Of a stretch of 64,000 bases of DNA, positions 12,160 to 25,293 are shown piece by piece. The notes below the pieces were generated by a model. The model had not been told where the DNA came from. It made no database searches and saw nothing but the letters and a program-made list of their open reading frames with translations. Source of the stretch: Thuidium tamariscinum (taxonomy: Eukaryota; Streptophyta; Bryopsida; Hypnales; Thuidiaceae); the NCBI GenBank assembly GCA_947034885.2, contig OX344750.2:10016553-10080552 (forward strand), in the 5' to 3' direction. Within the stretch, counting starts at the first letter, position 1. Every line of letters begins with the position of its first letter. The position numbers and the translations under genes were made by a program.

Positions 12160-13468
12160 GACTAGTTGATTTATAAATTCAGTGTATTGTATTGAATGTG
12201 CATTAGAGCATCGCCTGTCCATCGCCAAAGTTGCGGTTTTTAAGTTGAAGTTTTATCAATTTTTGTCATAATTGTGAGCACCACACCTCTTTGAATAATT
12301 CCTACCTTCAGCATACACATGGCAGTTTGAATGGCAGGTGACAGTAGCGGACATATCATACTTCTGTTTTAATACGTGCATTCGTTCTGATGTTTCATAT
12401 CTTTCATATAGTATCATGATCGAAGAGGACAATGCGTGTAGAATCATTCTTGAATTTGTTTTTGATGATTATAGGGTGTTAGTTGTGATAAACAACAATC
12501 TTGTAAAACCCGTCTCTTTCTTGTTATTTCCTTTTATAAAGTACTTAATTTTGTATTTGTTAGTAGTGTATCCAATACTAAATTTTTGCTCTACTTTTTT
12601 CTTTAAAATAATTAATGATCTCTAGGATTGCATGAAGATGGAGAAGGATTCATAGGTAGGCAGATTTATTATGGTTACCATTTTCAATTGTGTCCTTATC
12701 TTCATCTATTTTTCATTTTAGGTTTAACATTTTTAATTAAAGTGAGGGTAAAGTATTTCTATACCTAAAAATGTATAAGTATTACTTAACTTAATGACTG
12801 AGATGACTACATAGTCAATTTTGTTAAATTGGTGTGATTTTAGATTCCAATAAACATAATTATCACCTACACAAAGTTCTTAAAGCTATGAATAGTTTAC
12901 AATGATGTTGTAAATCAAAGTTCTTAAAAGTTATGATTAGTTTACAATGATGTTGTAAGTCATGGAGCTTAAAAGTGTTCATGGCAAATTATAGAATTCC
13001 ACTAAAAGAAAATGCCATTATTTCTATCATGTGTTAAGTTTCTACCATTGATAGAATTTGAATAGTGCCTTGCATTTGTACACTAATTTTAATCTTAAAT
13101 ACATAATAAGTCATATGATATTTAATTTTAAGAATCAATGTTCAATATTTAAAAGCTTTGAAATGCTATTATAAAGGTAATTAATTTTGATTTATTCATA
13201 ATTATTAAAATACTTGATTCTAATGTAGATAATACTATTGTTCAACAAATATTGCACAAATTAAATGTTTGCTCTGATACTATTTGAATTCTCATATTGA
13301 CTGCATTCCAAATGTATTACATTGTGAAGTTCTTACAAGGTTTTATGAATACATTGGAAGACAACCATTGATAGAAATGATGTAAAAAATTTCAAAATTA
13401 GACTAGGCAGTGAATTAGTCATATAAACTAGTCTAAAATGTTGGCAAATAAAAAGTGTTTTAATTTTA
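12160..13468. other. Gene 1 downstream region, shared with gene 2 block
   Basis: The 3' flank to about 12750 matches the gene 2 flank (38300-38614 and 39975-40325), with the TTAA at 12369-12372 marking the empty site of the element inserted after gene 2. At 12876-12965 a stretch containing TTTACAATGATGTTGTAA occurs twice in tandem. No gene is seen. Confidence 0.5.
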
Positions 13469-13496
13469 CTCCTAAAGGACCAAGGCCACTTTTCTA

Positions 13497-14058
13497 CTAC
13501 CTCTGTCCAACTAAAAAGCTCCAAAAACATTCTTCTTAAAGGATTAACTATAGTTTCAATCATAGTGCCACAAATATTTGCATTCAAGAACAAGTAAACC
13601 ATCCCTGAGATCTACGCAAAATCTTAAGCTTAGGAGTTGTTGTTTAGGCACCCAAAATTCATGTGGAAAGTGTGGTATTTGAGCACATTTTGTGAATGCC
13701 GCCAACTTTATCATTTAAGATGATTTAAAATGTGATGACAATAATGGGATTTTAGAAACATGTTCCCCAACCTATATATCCAAAAAAAAGAAATCTAACT
13801 CACTTTATGATCAAATTTTCATAGCACCATAGTAGTCACTAAATGCATTGTCAATACTATTGTCTAAAGAAGCATTTAGTACAAAATGCCTCACATAGGC
13901 AAGACCAAAAGAATGTTTCAAGATTGTTTTATTTGGCTGCCCCCATGAGGCTGTTCAATACAACAAACACTTACAAAATGGTTGAAATCAAGAAACGAAG
14001 CTTTTTAGTGGGACAAAAATTGTGCTTGATTTGGAGTTTTTTAGTGGGAGAAAGGTAG
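13497..14058. mobile_element. Stowaway-like (Tc1/mariner type) element, 562 bp
   Basis: Inverted ends CTACCTCTGTCCAACTAAAA and, on the opposite strand, CTACCTTTCTCCCACTAAAA resemble the plant Stowaway terminus CTCCCTCCGTCCCA. TA lies on both sides (13495-13496, 14059-14060). It interrupts the surrounding TTAA-family element near its left end. No transposase motif was recognised in the interior. Confidence 0.65.
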
Positions 14059-14404
14059 TATTAAAAACACTCAAAATTGCCATTTGTCTTACATTTTCTC
14101 AAGAAAATAGAATATTCCAATTTTTTTTAGAATCTAACTATATGATTGTATACTTAACTTGTCTCAAACCACATGATAAAAATTTCATGAAGTTTGTCTA
14201 TATGGATTGGAAGATATGAAGATTAAAATTTGAAAAAAATATTTTCTTAAAGTTTGACTAGTCTGCAATTTCAAATGGCTTCAACCACCATTTGCAGAAA
14301 AAAATTCTTTACAAAAGTTGAGTTCAAAATTTTCTGGTTGAAGAATTGAGTTGAGAATCTAAGAAATAAATTTTACAAAAAAATTCTTGATTTTCATTCT
14401 TTAA

Positions 14405-15242
14405 CCCCTAAAAGCCCAAGGGGTTAGGACAAAACACAAATGTGCTATAAAATATAAGAATTACAACTTTTTTGAAGTTAGTATCAAAGAAGATAATGTA
14501 AAGCACAACAAGTAGAAAGTATCCATACAGTCAAAATAAAAAAAATGTTTTTAGATTATTTTTAAATGAATTTTGAAGATATAACTTCAAAAATTCACCA
14601 AAAATACAATTTCTATTTTTATGATTTGAAATTTTTTTTGATTGGTCAAAATTGTGTTTTTTATTGATTTATAGAAAAATGCAAAATATTCAACGTCTAA
14701 AAGCCCAAGGGATTAAGACAAAATACAAATGTGTTATAAAATATAAGCTTTACAACTTTTTTGAAGTTAGCATCAAAGAAGATAATGTAAAGCACAAAAA
14801 GTAGAAAGTATACATATGATCAAAATTTAAAAAATATTTATAGATTCTCTTCAAATGAATTTTGAAGATATAACTTCAAAAATTCACCAAAAATACAATT
14901 TCTATTTTTATGATTTGAAATTTTTTTTGATTGGTCAAAATTATGGTTTTTATTGACTTGTAAGAAAATAAAAAGTATTTACTAATGAGAGCATTAGTAA
15001 TTCCCCCAAATAGTAAGTTTTTCAACACTAAGCAATTTTAGACACTTTGTACTATTTCTCCTTTTTTTTGCTATAACTTTTGTTTGACCGTACTGATCTT
15101 AGTTTTGAATATCAATTTTGAAAGAAAACCCAATTTTTTCAAAACTGAAAAAAAAAAAAGTTTGAAAAAAGTTTTTTTTTGCTCGAAAATTCTGCCCGAA
15201 GTCAGGCAGCGACCAGAAAATGGTCGCTTGAGCGCTTAGGGG
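14405..15242. mobile_element. CCCCTAAAAG-ended element at TTAA, 838 bp
   Basis: Ends CCCCTAAAAGC and GCGCTTAGGGG are flanked by TTAA at 14401-14404 and 15243-15246. It sits inside another family member: the related copy at 25740-26649 has an uninterrupted TTAA at the matching place (after GATTTTCATTC, near 26105). The interior is a direct tandem repeat of about 294 bp (14405-14697 and 14698-14990), each starting with CTAAAAGCCCAAGGG or a variant. Confidence 0.75.
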
Positions 15243-15755
15243 TTAAGACAATAGCAAGTAGAAGTCTCCCCATGATTGGAAGAAAAACTAAACAGCCTAA
15301 ATGGCCCTATGATGAGATTGAAATACAATAATCCCAAAAGGGAGATTCCTTATCCAACATTTTTTTTAAATTGCAAGAATTTCATTAAAAAACTATTTAT
15401 ATCAATTACTTTTTCAAGAAGATGTTTAAATTGCTTAAAAAACAAGATTAATTTTAATTTTCTCATCAATAAAAGATTTACATGTTGACAAAAATATAAT
15501 ATTTTAGGATTTGTTTTTTATTATTGACTTTTTGTGATTTTTTCCATATTACTTACAAAGTTCAATTTAATATAGGCTATATATGGTACAATCTTTTCTA
15601 ATTGTCTCTAATTGAATAAAGAATTAAATTTCAACTAAGTTAATCAATTTTCTTTCTTATGATAAAGTTTCCAAAAAAATTTATCAAAAAATGACGTCAT
15701 AGGAACTTGCCCAAAATCCGTTTTGTTCCTGAAGGGGACAATGGTCCTTTAGGGG

Positions 15756-16614
15756 CTTAAAACTAGAAAAGAATTATCTCTATAAATTTGAAAAGAATCT
15801 TTGATTTTTCATAGGAAGAAGATGTAGCATGGAGTTTTTACACCACATGTAGTCTAAAGGCTTCAGAATTAGGACTTCATTTCTAGTGCACATTGTACAC
15901 ATAGAAAATTATTATTGAAATGGCCATTTTGAAACAAGTTATACAATGAATTTTTACAAGAATTGTAAACATGAAATCATTTTATAGAAAATTTTACGTA
16001 TATATAAACTATGCAAATTTGGAAAAAAAATTCATTGCAAAGATATATTGATTCAAATACCCTCTTTCAAAACTATTTCAAAATAACTTCAATTAGAAGT
16101 TGAAAGTAAAATAAATCTCCAATAAATTGGTGGATTTTTTTACATTTAGCCCTTCTATCAATAAAATTCTTTTAGATCCAATTTCTTGAAAAAACTCTAA
16201 GCGTAGACTCAAAGTGCCAAAAATGTTGTTCAAAAATTTTTCTGGGTTTTTTTATACTTATGAAGATTGGTAGACTATGAGTATGATTGAATTACATTTG
16301 GTATATGTTTGGAATGACAAAAAATGTCAAATACCATTGCCATATTAACTTTCTTTGTACTTACTATTGCTACAACCACATAATGTCATTAAGGTTGTCG
16401 CTCTGGATGGATGGTTTGTCTACCTATGTGCCCAATTCACCCATTTGATAGGATTGTCACCTATCCGATTTAGTCAACATGCAATTTACTTTCTAAGAAG
16501 GTAAAAAAAGTGCTAATATAGGCTTACCTTGTCCATGGTATTTAACATGTGGCAATCCCATCCAAGCATAGATAGAAGGCAAGGCAAGATGTAGATGTAG
16601 GGGTGGGGACTTAA
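15756..16614. other. Spacer with a segment duplicated downstream of gene 2
   Basis: Sequence at about 16045-16370 (CTATTTCAAAATAACTTC, then AGTGCCAAAAATGTTG-like) recurs at 40425-40720. TTAACTTTCTTTG near 16345 recurs at 41955. This suggests that the duplicated gene block once extended this far. No gene is seen. Confidence 0.45.
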
Positions 16615-17537
16615 CCCCTAAAGGACTGCAACTATGTTTCCACCAAAATTGCTCCAAAATTGTCATTTCTAGGACAGCTACCAAATTTCAGAAAAAAAAC
16701 ATTTTTTGATACATGTAACCATAGGATCTTTTAGTGCACTAGTTTGTAAAGATGTAAGAAAAATTTCAGAAGTTTTCGCCGTATAGATTGCAAGATATTA
16801 GTGTTTGAAGTTACAAAAAGCATTTTTTTCCACTGCGGAAATCCGGGCAGCTGCACTTCAGAAGGCCACATTTGTATGAAAAAATGTCCAAAATGGTTGC
16901 AACTCTTTGGATTAATTTTTCAATTCAAGTTGGCTACATGCTTGAAAATTTTCATATCATTTGGAATTGTACAACATGTACAAAAAAAATAGTAAGTAGG
17001 AAGAAGTAGAGAATTATTCAAAATACAAAAATGGTTACAATTTATTTATTGAATTGAAAAATGTCAATCCCAATGGTTCAAATTTTTTAATAAACAATCT
17101 ACACTTAACGTTTTTATTCTTTTTCAAAAATATTGAAAATTGAGTAAAATAAAGGACTTCAAAGTTTATTTTAGAGAAGAGAATCCGTAACTACCCGCAA
17201 ACTAAGATTCTTCATAACTTTTGACTCATTAATCCAAATGGAATGATTCAAAGCTTTCCATGTATATATTAATCTATAAGACCAATTTCAAATTTTTATT
17301 TCCGAAAAAGTGATTTTTTTTTATCTGCCCAAACTGCCCGAGTTGAGAAACAAACAACATTTTATGCAATAACTTTTCAACCATGTAGTCAAAAGTCACG
17401 AAAATTGTTGGGCTTTGAAGATACTCCTCGTCCACACCTTCTATTAAATTTTGGTTCCAAAATATGGAAATCTCTAGCCACACGTACCTGCCCAAAATCG
17501 CTATGTTGCCAAAAAAGGCATGTTGGTCCTTTAGGGG
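16615..17537. mobile_element. CCCCTAAAGG/TTAA element, 923 bp
   Basis: Left end CCCCTAAAGGACTGC and right end GGTCCTTTAGGGG are flanked by TTAA (16611-16614, 17538-17541). Its right third is related to the truncated copy ending at 25293. It has no coding capacity. Confidence 0.75.
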
Positions 17538-17541
17538 TTAA

Positions 17542-18465
17542 TCAAGATGGGTGCAAATGCAAAAAAAATTCTCATTTTGCAATTCGAATTTTGAGAATTC
17601 TAGGACATATAATACATATTTGGAAAGGTCTTCAAAATATCTTTTCAAAAACATATTACACATCCTTAAATTCTAAAATCTCTAGTTGCAAATTGAAAAA
17701 CAAATTGGTGCCAAGATGGAACATGTAGGGACAAGTGGTTTGGAATGGACATTACGGCATTAATAAAAGAGCTCAATGTTCACTCCCAAAGTCTTCTACA
17801 ATTTGAGACACTCTCAAAACCTTTTGCATTTGGGAGTCACTTCCTAAACCTTTTGCATTTCAAAAGTGTCTAGGCATGGATGCAAGAACATGAATGCATT
17901 GGCAGAACAACGACTTAGTCATGTCTAGGTGGTGACTTACCCGTCTTCAAGGGGGAACTTTCATGGTTTGGATAGGGACTAGGTTGTATCTAGGTAGGGA
18001 CTTCATTGAATGTAATATATCATTGGAAAGGTCTTGAACTACCTTTCTAATAGTATATTACACGCCTTTAAATTCTAAAAACTTTGGTTGCAAATTGAAA
18101 AAAGAAATCCTATTGCCAAGATAGAACACACTAGGACATGCGGTTAGGCATAGACATTGGAGTGCATACACGAGGACTTGATGTTTTTTCCTAAAACCTT
18201 TTGCATTTTGGGAGCATTAAATATTATTCTAATAGGTACACAAATAATGTTGTAGGATCTCTTGCTCAAATTTTTTCACATCCTAGAAATACCTAACATC
18301 TCAATGTATAATGCATATGCTAAAAAGTTACATTCACAAACTTAATTTTTTGTCATATAGATTAGAATGAAGCTCATGAATGGCAATAAGAATTCTCATT
18401 TGACATTGTACCCTTTTCCTACCTTAGATCTCCATCTTTAATTGTAGACTTCAGTTGTTGATTAA
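17542..18465. other. Spacer with a diverged direct repeat
   Basis: Segments around 17600-17740 and 18000-18180 share TTGGAAAGGTCTT, TATATTACAC and CTTTAAATTCTAAAA-like stretches, a diverged direct repeat. No gene or RNA is seen. Confidence 0.4.
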
Positions 18466-19100
18466 CCCCTAAATGTCCAAGGCACCAAATGTAGTGCCGA
18501 AGAAACTTTGAAGTTAAATAAAACCTTACCAGCTTTCTATTTCTAGTACTTCATATTTTTGGAAGATTCTTTTTGAAGTCTAATTTTAGCATCAATAATC
18601 CGATTTTGAAAATGAATGATTCTGATTTTTCTATTCAAGATTTAGTGCAAGGGTACCCATTGCAATCTTGACATTCCTTAGTGTTAAGGACTCTTGGAGA
18701 TGAGCCTCAAATACACTAAATCTTAAAGAAAAAATCACACTAAAAATTCATTTAAGAAAACTGTAGAGTAGATCTTGAGAAGCCATAAATTGATTGGGGT
18801 TATGCTTGTTGGGCCCTTCAAACTCATGTTTTTTTGATGACCAAATTTTCAGATTTGACGCATAAAAAGAGAGCTCAAAGATTTTCATAGTTTTTACACC
18901 CTCATGATCAAACATTATAGTCTTTCAATCCGTAAGTGATATTGTTGTGTTTTCTTTTCCTATGTCATCTCTAACATGTCAACTTTGAATTTGTATGGTT
19001 ACAATTTAAAAAAATTGATTTAACTTATCATAACGTTGACTTTTTGTTCAATTTAGAGCAAATTCCAAGAAGCTCAAAACACACCTTGGGCATTTAGGGG
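18466..19100. mobile_element. CCCCTAAATG/TTAA element, 635 bp
   Basis: Ends CCCCTAAATGTCCAAGG and, inverted, CCCCTAAATGCCCAAGG differ by one base over 17. TTAA flanks both sides (18462-18465, 19101-19104). Internal sequence differs from the 920-bp members, so this is a separate subfamily. Confidence 0.75.
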
Positions 19101-19104
19101 TTAA

Positions 19105-21658
19105 GAAACAATGCATACTACTAGAAAATGGATGTTTTATGACTACAAAAATATGACTAAGGAGAAGTGGCAACTAGTCACAATCATAATTTGACTTTAT
19201 ACTTCATGAGCGTATAGTATACACCCAATGGATATGTCAAATACTTTAGAGGGAACTATAGGGAACATGTTTGGAGACACGGAGTCATATTTCATGGTCA
19301 TATTTTTTAGTCATATCTCCATAGTGATTACATTTTTGTTTTGTTTTGGGCAACCCATTGAAAATTCGAGCATAGGAAATGATTGAAAACAGTGCCATTA
19401 GTTGTATTTTTACTTGAGTAATATTTTTGTCATATTTTATTGTAAGTCATATTTTGCAATCAAATTTTTGTGGTAGTCACTTTTTTTTCTTTGGGGGGCA
19501 AACAAAGAAAAATTTGGGTGAAAAATATGTTTAAAGAGTGCTCAATCATATCTATTAATCAAATTTTTACTTCAATTATCTTTATGTGTCAATCATATTT
19601 TGTATTCACATTTTTTTGGTAATTATTATTTTTTCTTTTGATAAAGTCCAAGGAAAAGGCTAGCTATATATAATAAAGTTCTTATATTTGGTTCCAACTT
19701 GGACCATTCTTTGGGTTTAAAGCATGATTTTTTCTATTAATTTTTTTTAATTCTATGATTTGTCTATTGCAAAATTGATGTCAAATAATTTAAGGTGGCA
19801 CTTGTTTAAATTTTAATGAATAAATTTAATATTTTTATAGAATTCAAAAGAAAAATAGAAAAAACCCAAAGAAATCATTCTCAATTTTCTTAAAACTATG
19901 TGAGTTAAAAGATAAGGTCAGAGATAAGGTCCTTATAATTGAAAGGAAATAAATTTTATATAATATGTACTTATGTAGGGTTACTATAGGATCCTTGAAA
20001 TGTCGCATATCATGTATAAATTAGGCTATGTAAAAACATCATTTAGTGGTAATTTTTATTAATACATTAGCCTTTACAAATAGGGTCCATACAAGTTTTT
20101 TGTAGTACAATGAATATAGATGTGGACAAACTTTTTTAAGTGAATGATAAAACCTACCCAATCTAATAAATTTAGGAATTTTTTTCTTAAGATTTTTTGC
20201 AACTATCAAATAATTCTAGCATGTTCAAATTAATCCTTCTATAGTGCACCAACAATGTAACAACATATAAGAATGTAACAACATGTTATTTGTCATTTGA
20301 AATTATACTACAATATTAGTAGTGCATATATCAAAAAAAGTAAGTGTAGATGTAAGACATTAGTTTTATGGTGTGAATTGTATATAGATATGAAAAAGTT
20401 AGACTTGTGAGTTCTGTATATAAAATAGACCAACTATAAAAACCACATGACTAAATTTATAAAAAAATCATAGGATACTTAAATATGCCCTTAGTATCTT
20501 TATATGTAAAAATACAATCGTCTTAAATACTATAATGAAGGTAAATAGTCCCACATTAAATGCTCTTTTGACTGAGGTATATACTTTAAATTATAAGGAG
20601 TGATCTCCCCAAGAAAAAAAATAATCAAAGAAGATAAGATCACAAGATAGTTAAAGAATTTTCTTAAAGAATTTAAGGGGAAATTAGAGAAGAGTAAAAT
20701 TAAAGCCTACGGACAATATGGAGTACCAAGGTAAAACAAAGCCTAAGAACCTACTACAAAAGCTAGGCTTGCCTTGACCTACTATTGGGATTTGTTGTGA
20801 GGTTGACTAAAGTTATGTTGATTAATTGTGATGGCTCATACAAATTGAAAGCTAATTAAACTAATTAATATAAAATGAAATTTGACACATTTAAACTAAT
20901 GATGTAGATTGAAGATTTTGGAGCTTAGAAAAAACAAACCTAAAGCTTCAAAAAACCTAATCTAAAGAGACAAAAAGGGAATGTGAGAAAAATCCATACA
21001 ATACATGCCATGGAACAAGAGTAAGTGGACAGTGTAATTTGTGTTGAAAAGTTTGAATGTTTGAAGTAGAAGTAGAAATTCCTAGTTGCTATTCAAAGTT
21101 TTATGCATTGTTAGAAGATAGATTTGATCCCTTTATAGAAGTTTGACTACATGTTAAACAAATATTGTTGATTATAATATGCATAGTCGACCAAATGAAG
21201 TTGTAAGGTCTTAAGTATATATTTAGTTAGTACTTACGAGGTCTATGTCATCACAATCGTTTGATTCCTACGTTAAATTTATTAGTTGCAATAGCAATAG
21301 AAGTTAAAGATTGCAATTCTAAAATATGCCAAAAAATAGAAGAAAAAATAGAAAATATAGAAAATAAGTTAGAGAAAGTCAAGAGGGAAAGTTTAAAAAA
21401 ATAGACCATAGGTTTAAAAAAAGGATTAGATCATAGATAGAATTTATTCACCTTGTTGTAAAAGTTGTTATTTAAGTTGTATATAAAGAGACAAAAAATT
21501 CAATAAAAATGGATGAAGGTAGGCTTCTAGATACACTTATAGTATGCATGTTAGAGTATGGGGATATGGTGGAAATGGATTTTTAGGCATGTCTTTAAAT
21601 TTAGCACTTTGTAATTTCTCTTGTCATAGAAACTATAGTTATGTTAGAAATTAGAGGT
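19105..21658. other. AT-rich spacer with possible CACTA-like remnant
   Basis: ACTACTAGAAAATGG at 19117 and the inverted CTTTTTTGTAGT-like sequence ending near 20106 may be ends of an old CACTA-type element of about 990 bp, with ATGACTA motifs near the left end. The remaining sequence is AT-rich and without recognisable genes. Confidence 0.35.
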
Positions 21659-21662
21659 TTAA

Positions 21663-22584
21663 CCCTTAAAGGACCATTGTCCCCTCGGGGGACAATTTGG
21701 AGTTTGGGCAGGTTCTGTAGACCTCAATTTTTAATGAATCTTTTTGAAACTTTCTCATAAGATAGGAAAACTGATTAGCTTCATGTGAATGTAATTTTTA
21801 TTTCAATTGGTGACCGGGAGCAAAAGTTATACCACAAAAAGCCCAAATTTTCATTCGGCGGGCAGAATTTTTTTTTTGCAAAACGTCAAAATTTAATTTT
21901 TTAATTTTTTTTTCTAAAATAATATATTTTTTCCTACATGTGAAGCTTTGATTCATTCTATTTGGACTTATAATGAGAAAGTTATGGACAATCTTGTTTT
22001 TCGGGCAACCTAAACAATTTCTTGAAAAAATAACTTGTAGGATTCATTTTTGAATGCAATTTTCACAATTTTTCAAAAAAAATTGTTGGAAAAGGTTATG
22101 TTTACTTTCTAGAACAATCTCACCATTGGGATTATTGTATTTCAATCCCATCTTAGAGTTATTAACCATTTAGTTTTTCTTTCAATCTTGGACCTACATC
22201 TACTTAACAATTTTTTAAAGAATGAAAATCAAGTGTTTTTTGTGTGAAATTTTTTTCCTAGACTCTCCACTCAATTTTTTAACACAAAAAATTATAAATT
22301 CAAAGTCTATAGTGCAATTTTTTAATACAAATTCCAGTCGAAGTCATCTGAAATTGCAAACCACAGTTCAAAAAAACTTGTATTTCCAACTTTGAATGCT
22401 CATATCTTCCAATCTGTATGGTCAAACTTCATGAAATTTTTACCACTTGATCTCAATCAAGTTAAGTACAAGATCCTACGGTTAGATTCTTAAAAAATAT
22501 ATATTTTGTTTTCTTGCATGAATGCAACAGAAATGGCAGTTTTGAGAGGTTTTTGACAGAAAAAAGGCCTTGGTCCTTTAGGGG
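21663..22584 (+). mobile_element. CCCCTAAAGG/TTAA element, 922 bp
   Basis: Left end CCCTTAAAGGACCATTG and right end TTGGTCCTTTAGGGG, with TTAA at 21659-21662 and 22585-22588. The whole unit is the reverse complement of 25740-26649 and collinear with 46287-47195. The left subterminal part forms a small hairpin around CCCCTCGGGGG. Confidence 0.8.
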
Positions 22585-22731
22585 TTAAGGTAGACTTTTA
22601 AGATTTTACTAAAATCCAACTTTGAACTCAAGATCACTTAGGAAATTTCTAGGGTTTTTTGGTAACATATCACACTTTATAAAATTGAAAAAAAGTTAAA
22701 AAGTTAGAATACAATAAAAGTATATAGTTAA

Positions 22732-22856
22732 CCCCTCGAGGACTAAGGGGACATAATGTATCCTCTTCAAATTTTCAATGGCAAACCCTCAATAAGGTCA
22801 AACAAATTTCAATATTTTTATAAATTAGAATCCTGTAGAGTAATAAATATATATAC
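22732..22856. mobile_element. Solitary CCCCT transposon end at TTAA
   Basis: TTAA at 22728-22731 is followed by CCCCTCGAGGACTAAGGGG, resembling the left end of the element at 28086. No matching right end was found, so this may be a truncated copy. Confidence 0.35.
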
Positions 22857-23092
22857 CAACAATGCTAGTATATGAGCATAGAAGTGTAAGCCTATGAGCC
22901 TTGAGCCTAAGTATAAGTAAGTATACTACATTCACTGAAGGTGTTTATGACATAAATACCTATAATATAGGTGTTTAGAACATAGATACACTATAATCAT
23001 TGAGGTGTCTATAATATAGACACCTATACTATAGGTGTATAGAATTCTAGGTTTATAGGGTCACACTTTCTATGCTCACATATTAGCAACCG
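22857..23092. mobile_element. CAACAATGCTAG-ended MITE, 236 bp
   Basis: The left end CAACAATGCTAGTATATGAG and the right end CTCACATATTAGCAACCG are inverted copies. The central part has inverted runs of CCTATAATATAGG. A second member lies at 57896-58132 with the same ends and interior. Confidence 0.65.
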
Positions 23093-23099
23093 TATTGTA

Positions 23100-24638
23100 A
23101 ATACTGGTTGTGTTGTTTGATTTTCAAAATCTAAATGTGAGAAGTATTTAAAATTTTATATAGGAAATGAAGTTTAATAGAAAAGGGGAGAAAATATAAT
23201 GTTCTCTCAATACAAAGAGTAGTAGAGATGGAAAAAAATATTTTCTTGGAGATGTTTAGTCTTTATTCTTTACAAACAAACAAATTTGAAGAATTAATTT
23301 TTTTTTAAATTTTAAAAATAAAAGATTCAATCTAATGTGATTAAGAACACAAAATAATTAGAATGATTCCACATTTTCTTAAGATGTTTCAAACAATATG
23401 ATAATAATAATTATTACTATTAAATTTCAAAAATTTATACATATCTAATTTTTTTTAACTTTTAGGATCCAATTAGATCAATCTTCACTTTCTATTTCTT
23501 CCATTTGGAAATGTGTACAAATTTGAAGGAGCTATGATCCTAATGACACCTTACAATACCAAACAGCCCAATGGATTTATGTCAATTAAAGTATTGCGTA
23601 ATACTTTGATACATCATTGGAAGTGTAGATTTTTCTTCTAACATCATCCAAAACTCTCTACTAGTGACATACTTTATACCAACTATAAAGAAGACCCCAC
23701 AAGATGTGATATACAACGAAAAGATATAATGCTTTGATTCTATTGGTCTAATGTACACCATAGAGGAAGATCCAATATACTACTTCATGAGACACAAAAC
23801 ATGTACTAGTTTGGATCTTAAGGAGGCTCAATTATAAATTACCTACATACATTGGTTGGTGTCATTAGTTCTTAATGCTACCAATTCTTAATGCAAATTC
23901 TTTGTCCCAATGTAGACTTTTGAGTCCCAAATGCACTACAAGGTCATTGCAAAAGACGCTTGCCAATTTTTCTATCATTATCATAGTAAAAGTGATTTTT
24001 TTATCATCTTCTATGACATTTTATCAATGAATTGAATGCAAGAAAAAAAAAATCAATTTCTAGATTTTTGGATTGTTGTTATATCCCATATTTTTCAAAA
24101 AAATTAAAAAACATTTTATATTTAATAGCCAATTTTGTTAATTTGTCACACTATTGAGTTTAGGGGTTTTGAATATGAAATAGTAGTTTTAACTAATGAT
24201 TTTTAGTTGAAATTTTTGTGGTGTATTTTCTATAGTAGGCATACACATTTCTATCAAAGGGCATCTTAAAATACATTGTTTTATGTCCTTCATGTTCATA
24301 CAAATAGCCTCCCTTGTGCACACATCTCTAAATAGTAGAAATGATTTTGGCTTCATTTGTTTGGTCAAATCTCATCACCATCAAGTCCTTAAAAATATTC
24401 AATGGTTAGTTTCTTTAAAAGAAATTCCTATTTTATACAAATTAAAATGTTAAAGTCTGTATTTTCTATGATGTATTTTTGGACATAGAATTTTAGATAG
24501 AAAAAGGGTATATTGAGGTTTTATTTTATAATAGATCAATTATAGTGAAATTAAAGAAACTAAAAATTGTTAATTTGTTAAGACTTGATGATGATGAGAT
24601 TTGAACCCAAAAAATTAGGTCAAAACCATTTCCACCAA
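23100..24638. other. AT-rich spacer, nothing recognised
   Basis: There is no gene, RNA or clear repeat. Only short AT-driven reading frames are present. Confidence 0.35.
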
Positions 24639-24639
24639 T

Positions 24640-24917
24640 TAGGAGGGATTTGAGGGCTCCAAAGGGCCATTTTGGGACTATTCTTGAAACTAGTCTGGAG
24701 AACGGCTAGCCGCTGTCAAGTCAGCATTTTTAAAAAAAAAATTGGGTCCTCAAATATGAAAAAAATTCCCAAATTTTTTTTTCAAAAATAGAAGAAGTTA
24801 ATGACGTGGCAGTTGCTCAACTACGTAGGATTCCTGCAAAACTGCGTTCTCGCGGCAGATTACACGATTTCCGGCTATCGGAATTCACGGGCTCCTAAAG
24901 CCCTCAAATCTCTCCTA
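24640..24917. mobile_element. Foldback element, about 278 bp
   Basis: TAGGAGGGATTTGAGGGCT at the left and AGCCCTCAAATCTCTCCTA at the right are near-perfect inverted ends. TA can be read as a target duplication. It interrupts an older spacer just before the truncated TTAA-family copy. Confidence 0.55.
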
Positions 24918-24924
24918 ATGTCTA

Positions 24925-25293
24925 TAACTACTCACAAACTATCTCAAACTGAGATTCCTTATAACTTTTGATTCATCTATCGAAATGGAATGATTCAAAG
25001 CTTTCTACATAGATAAAAATCTAATAAACCTATTTCAAATTTTTATTTTAAAAAATAATATTTTTTGAAGAAGTTTTGTTTGCTACCCAGGTTGTCGACA
25101 CTTCAAAGGAAACAACATATCATGCCATAACTTTAAAACCGTGTAGTCAAAAGTTATGAAAATTGTTGGGCCTTAAAGCTACTCCTTGAACACATGTTTT
25201 GTAAAAATTTCAAAGAAAAAAAAATCAAAACTCCATTTGTAGTGAGCTGCCCGAAATTTCTATGTTGCCAAAAAATGTAGTTTGGGGCTTTAG
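24925..25293. mobile_element. Truncated TTAA-family element (right part)
   Basis: It is collinear with 17180-17537 (for example AAATGGAATGATTCAAAGC) and ends GGGGCTTTAGGGG, followed by TCAA rather than TTAA. The left part is missing. Confidence 0.5.

Larger units (their letters stand above)
13469..15755. mobile_element. CCCCTAAAGG/TTAA element (host copy) broken by two insertions
   Basis: The left end CTCCTAAAGGACCAAGG and the right end GGTCCTTTAGGGG match the family ends at 25740 and 26649. Internal sequence (14060-14400 and 15250-15750) is collinear with 25770-26649. Removing the Stowaway-like insertion (13497-14058) and the second TTAA element (14405-15242) leaves about 880 bp, close to the 909-923 bp of intact relatives. 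The flanking tetranucleotides TTTA and CTTA have drifted from TTAA, in line with an old insertion. Confidence 0.7.

Noticed and set aside
12200..12215. AGAGCATCGCC after gene 1 as a GAGCATC transposon end
   Set aside because: The same sequence is in the flank of gene 2 and, diverged, of gene 3, so it is ordinary 3' flank.
13843..14058. Mariner transposase fragment in the Stowaway-like element
   Set aside because: The short frame lacks any DDE/D or helix-turn-helix motif that I could recognise.
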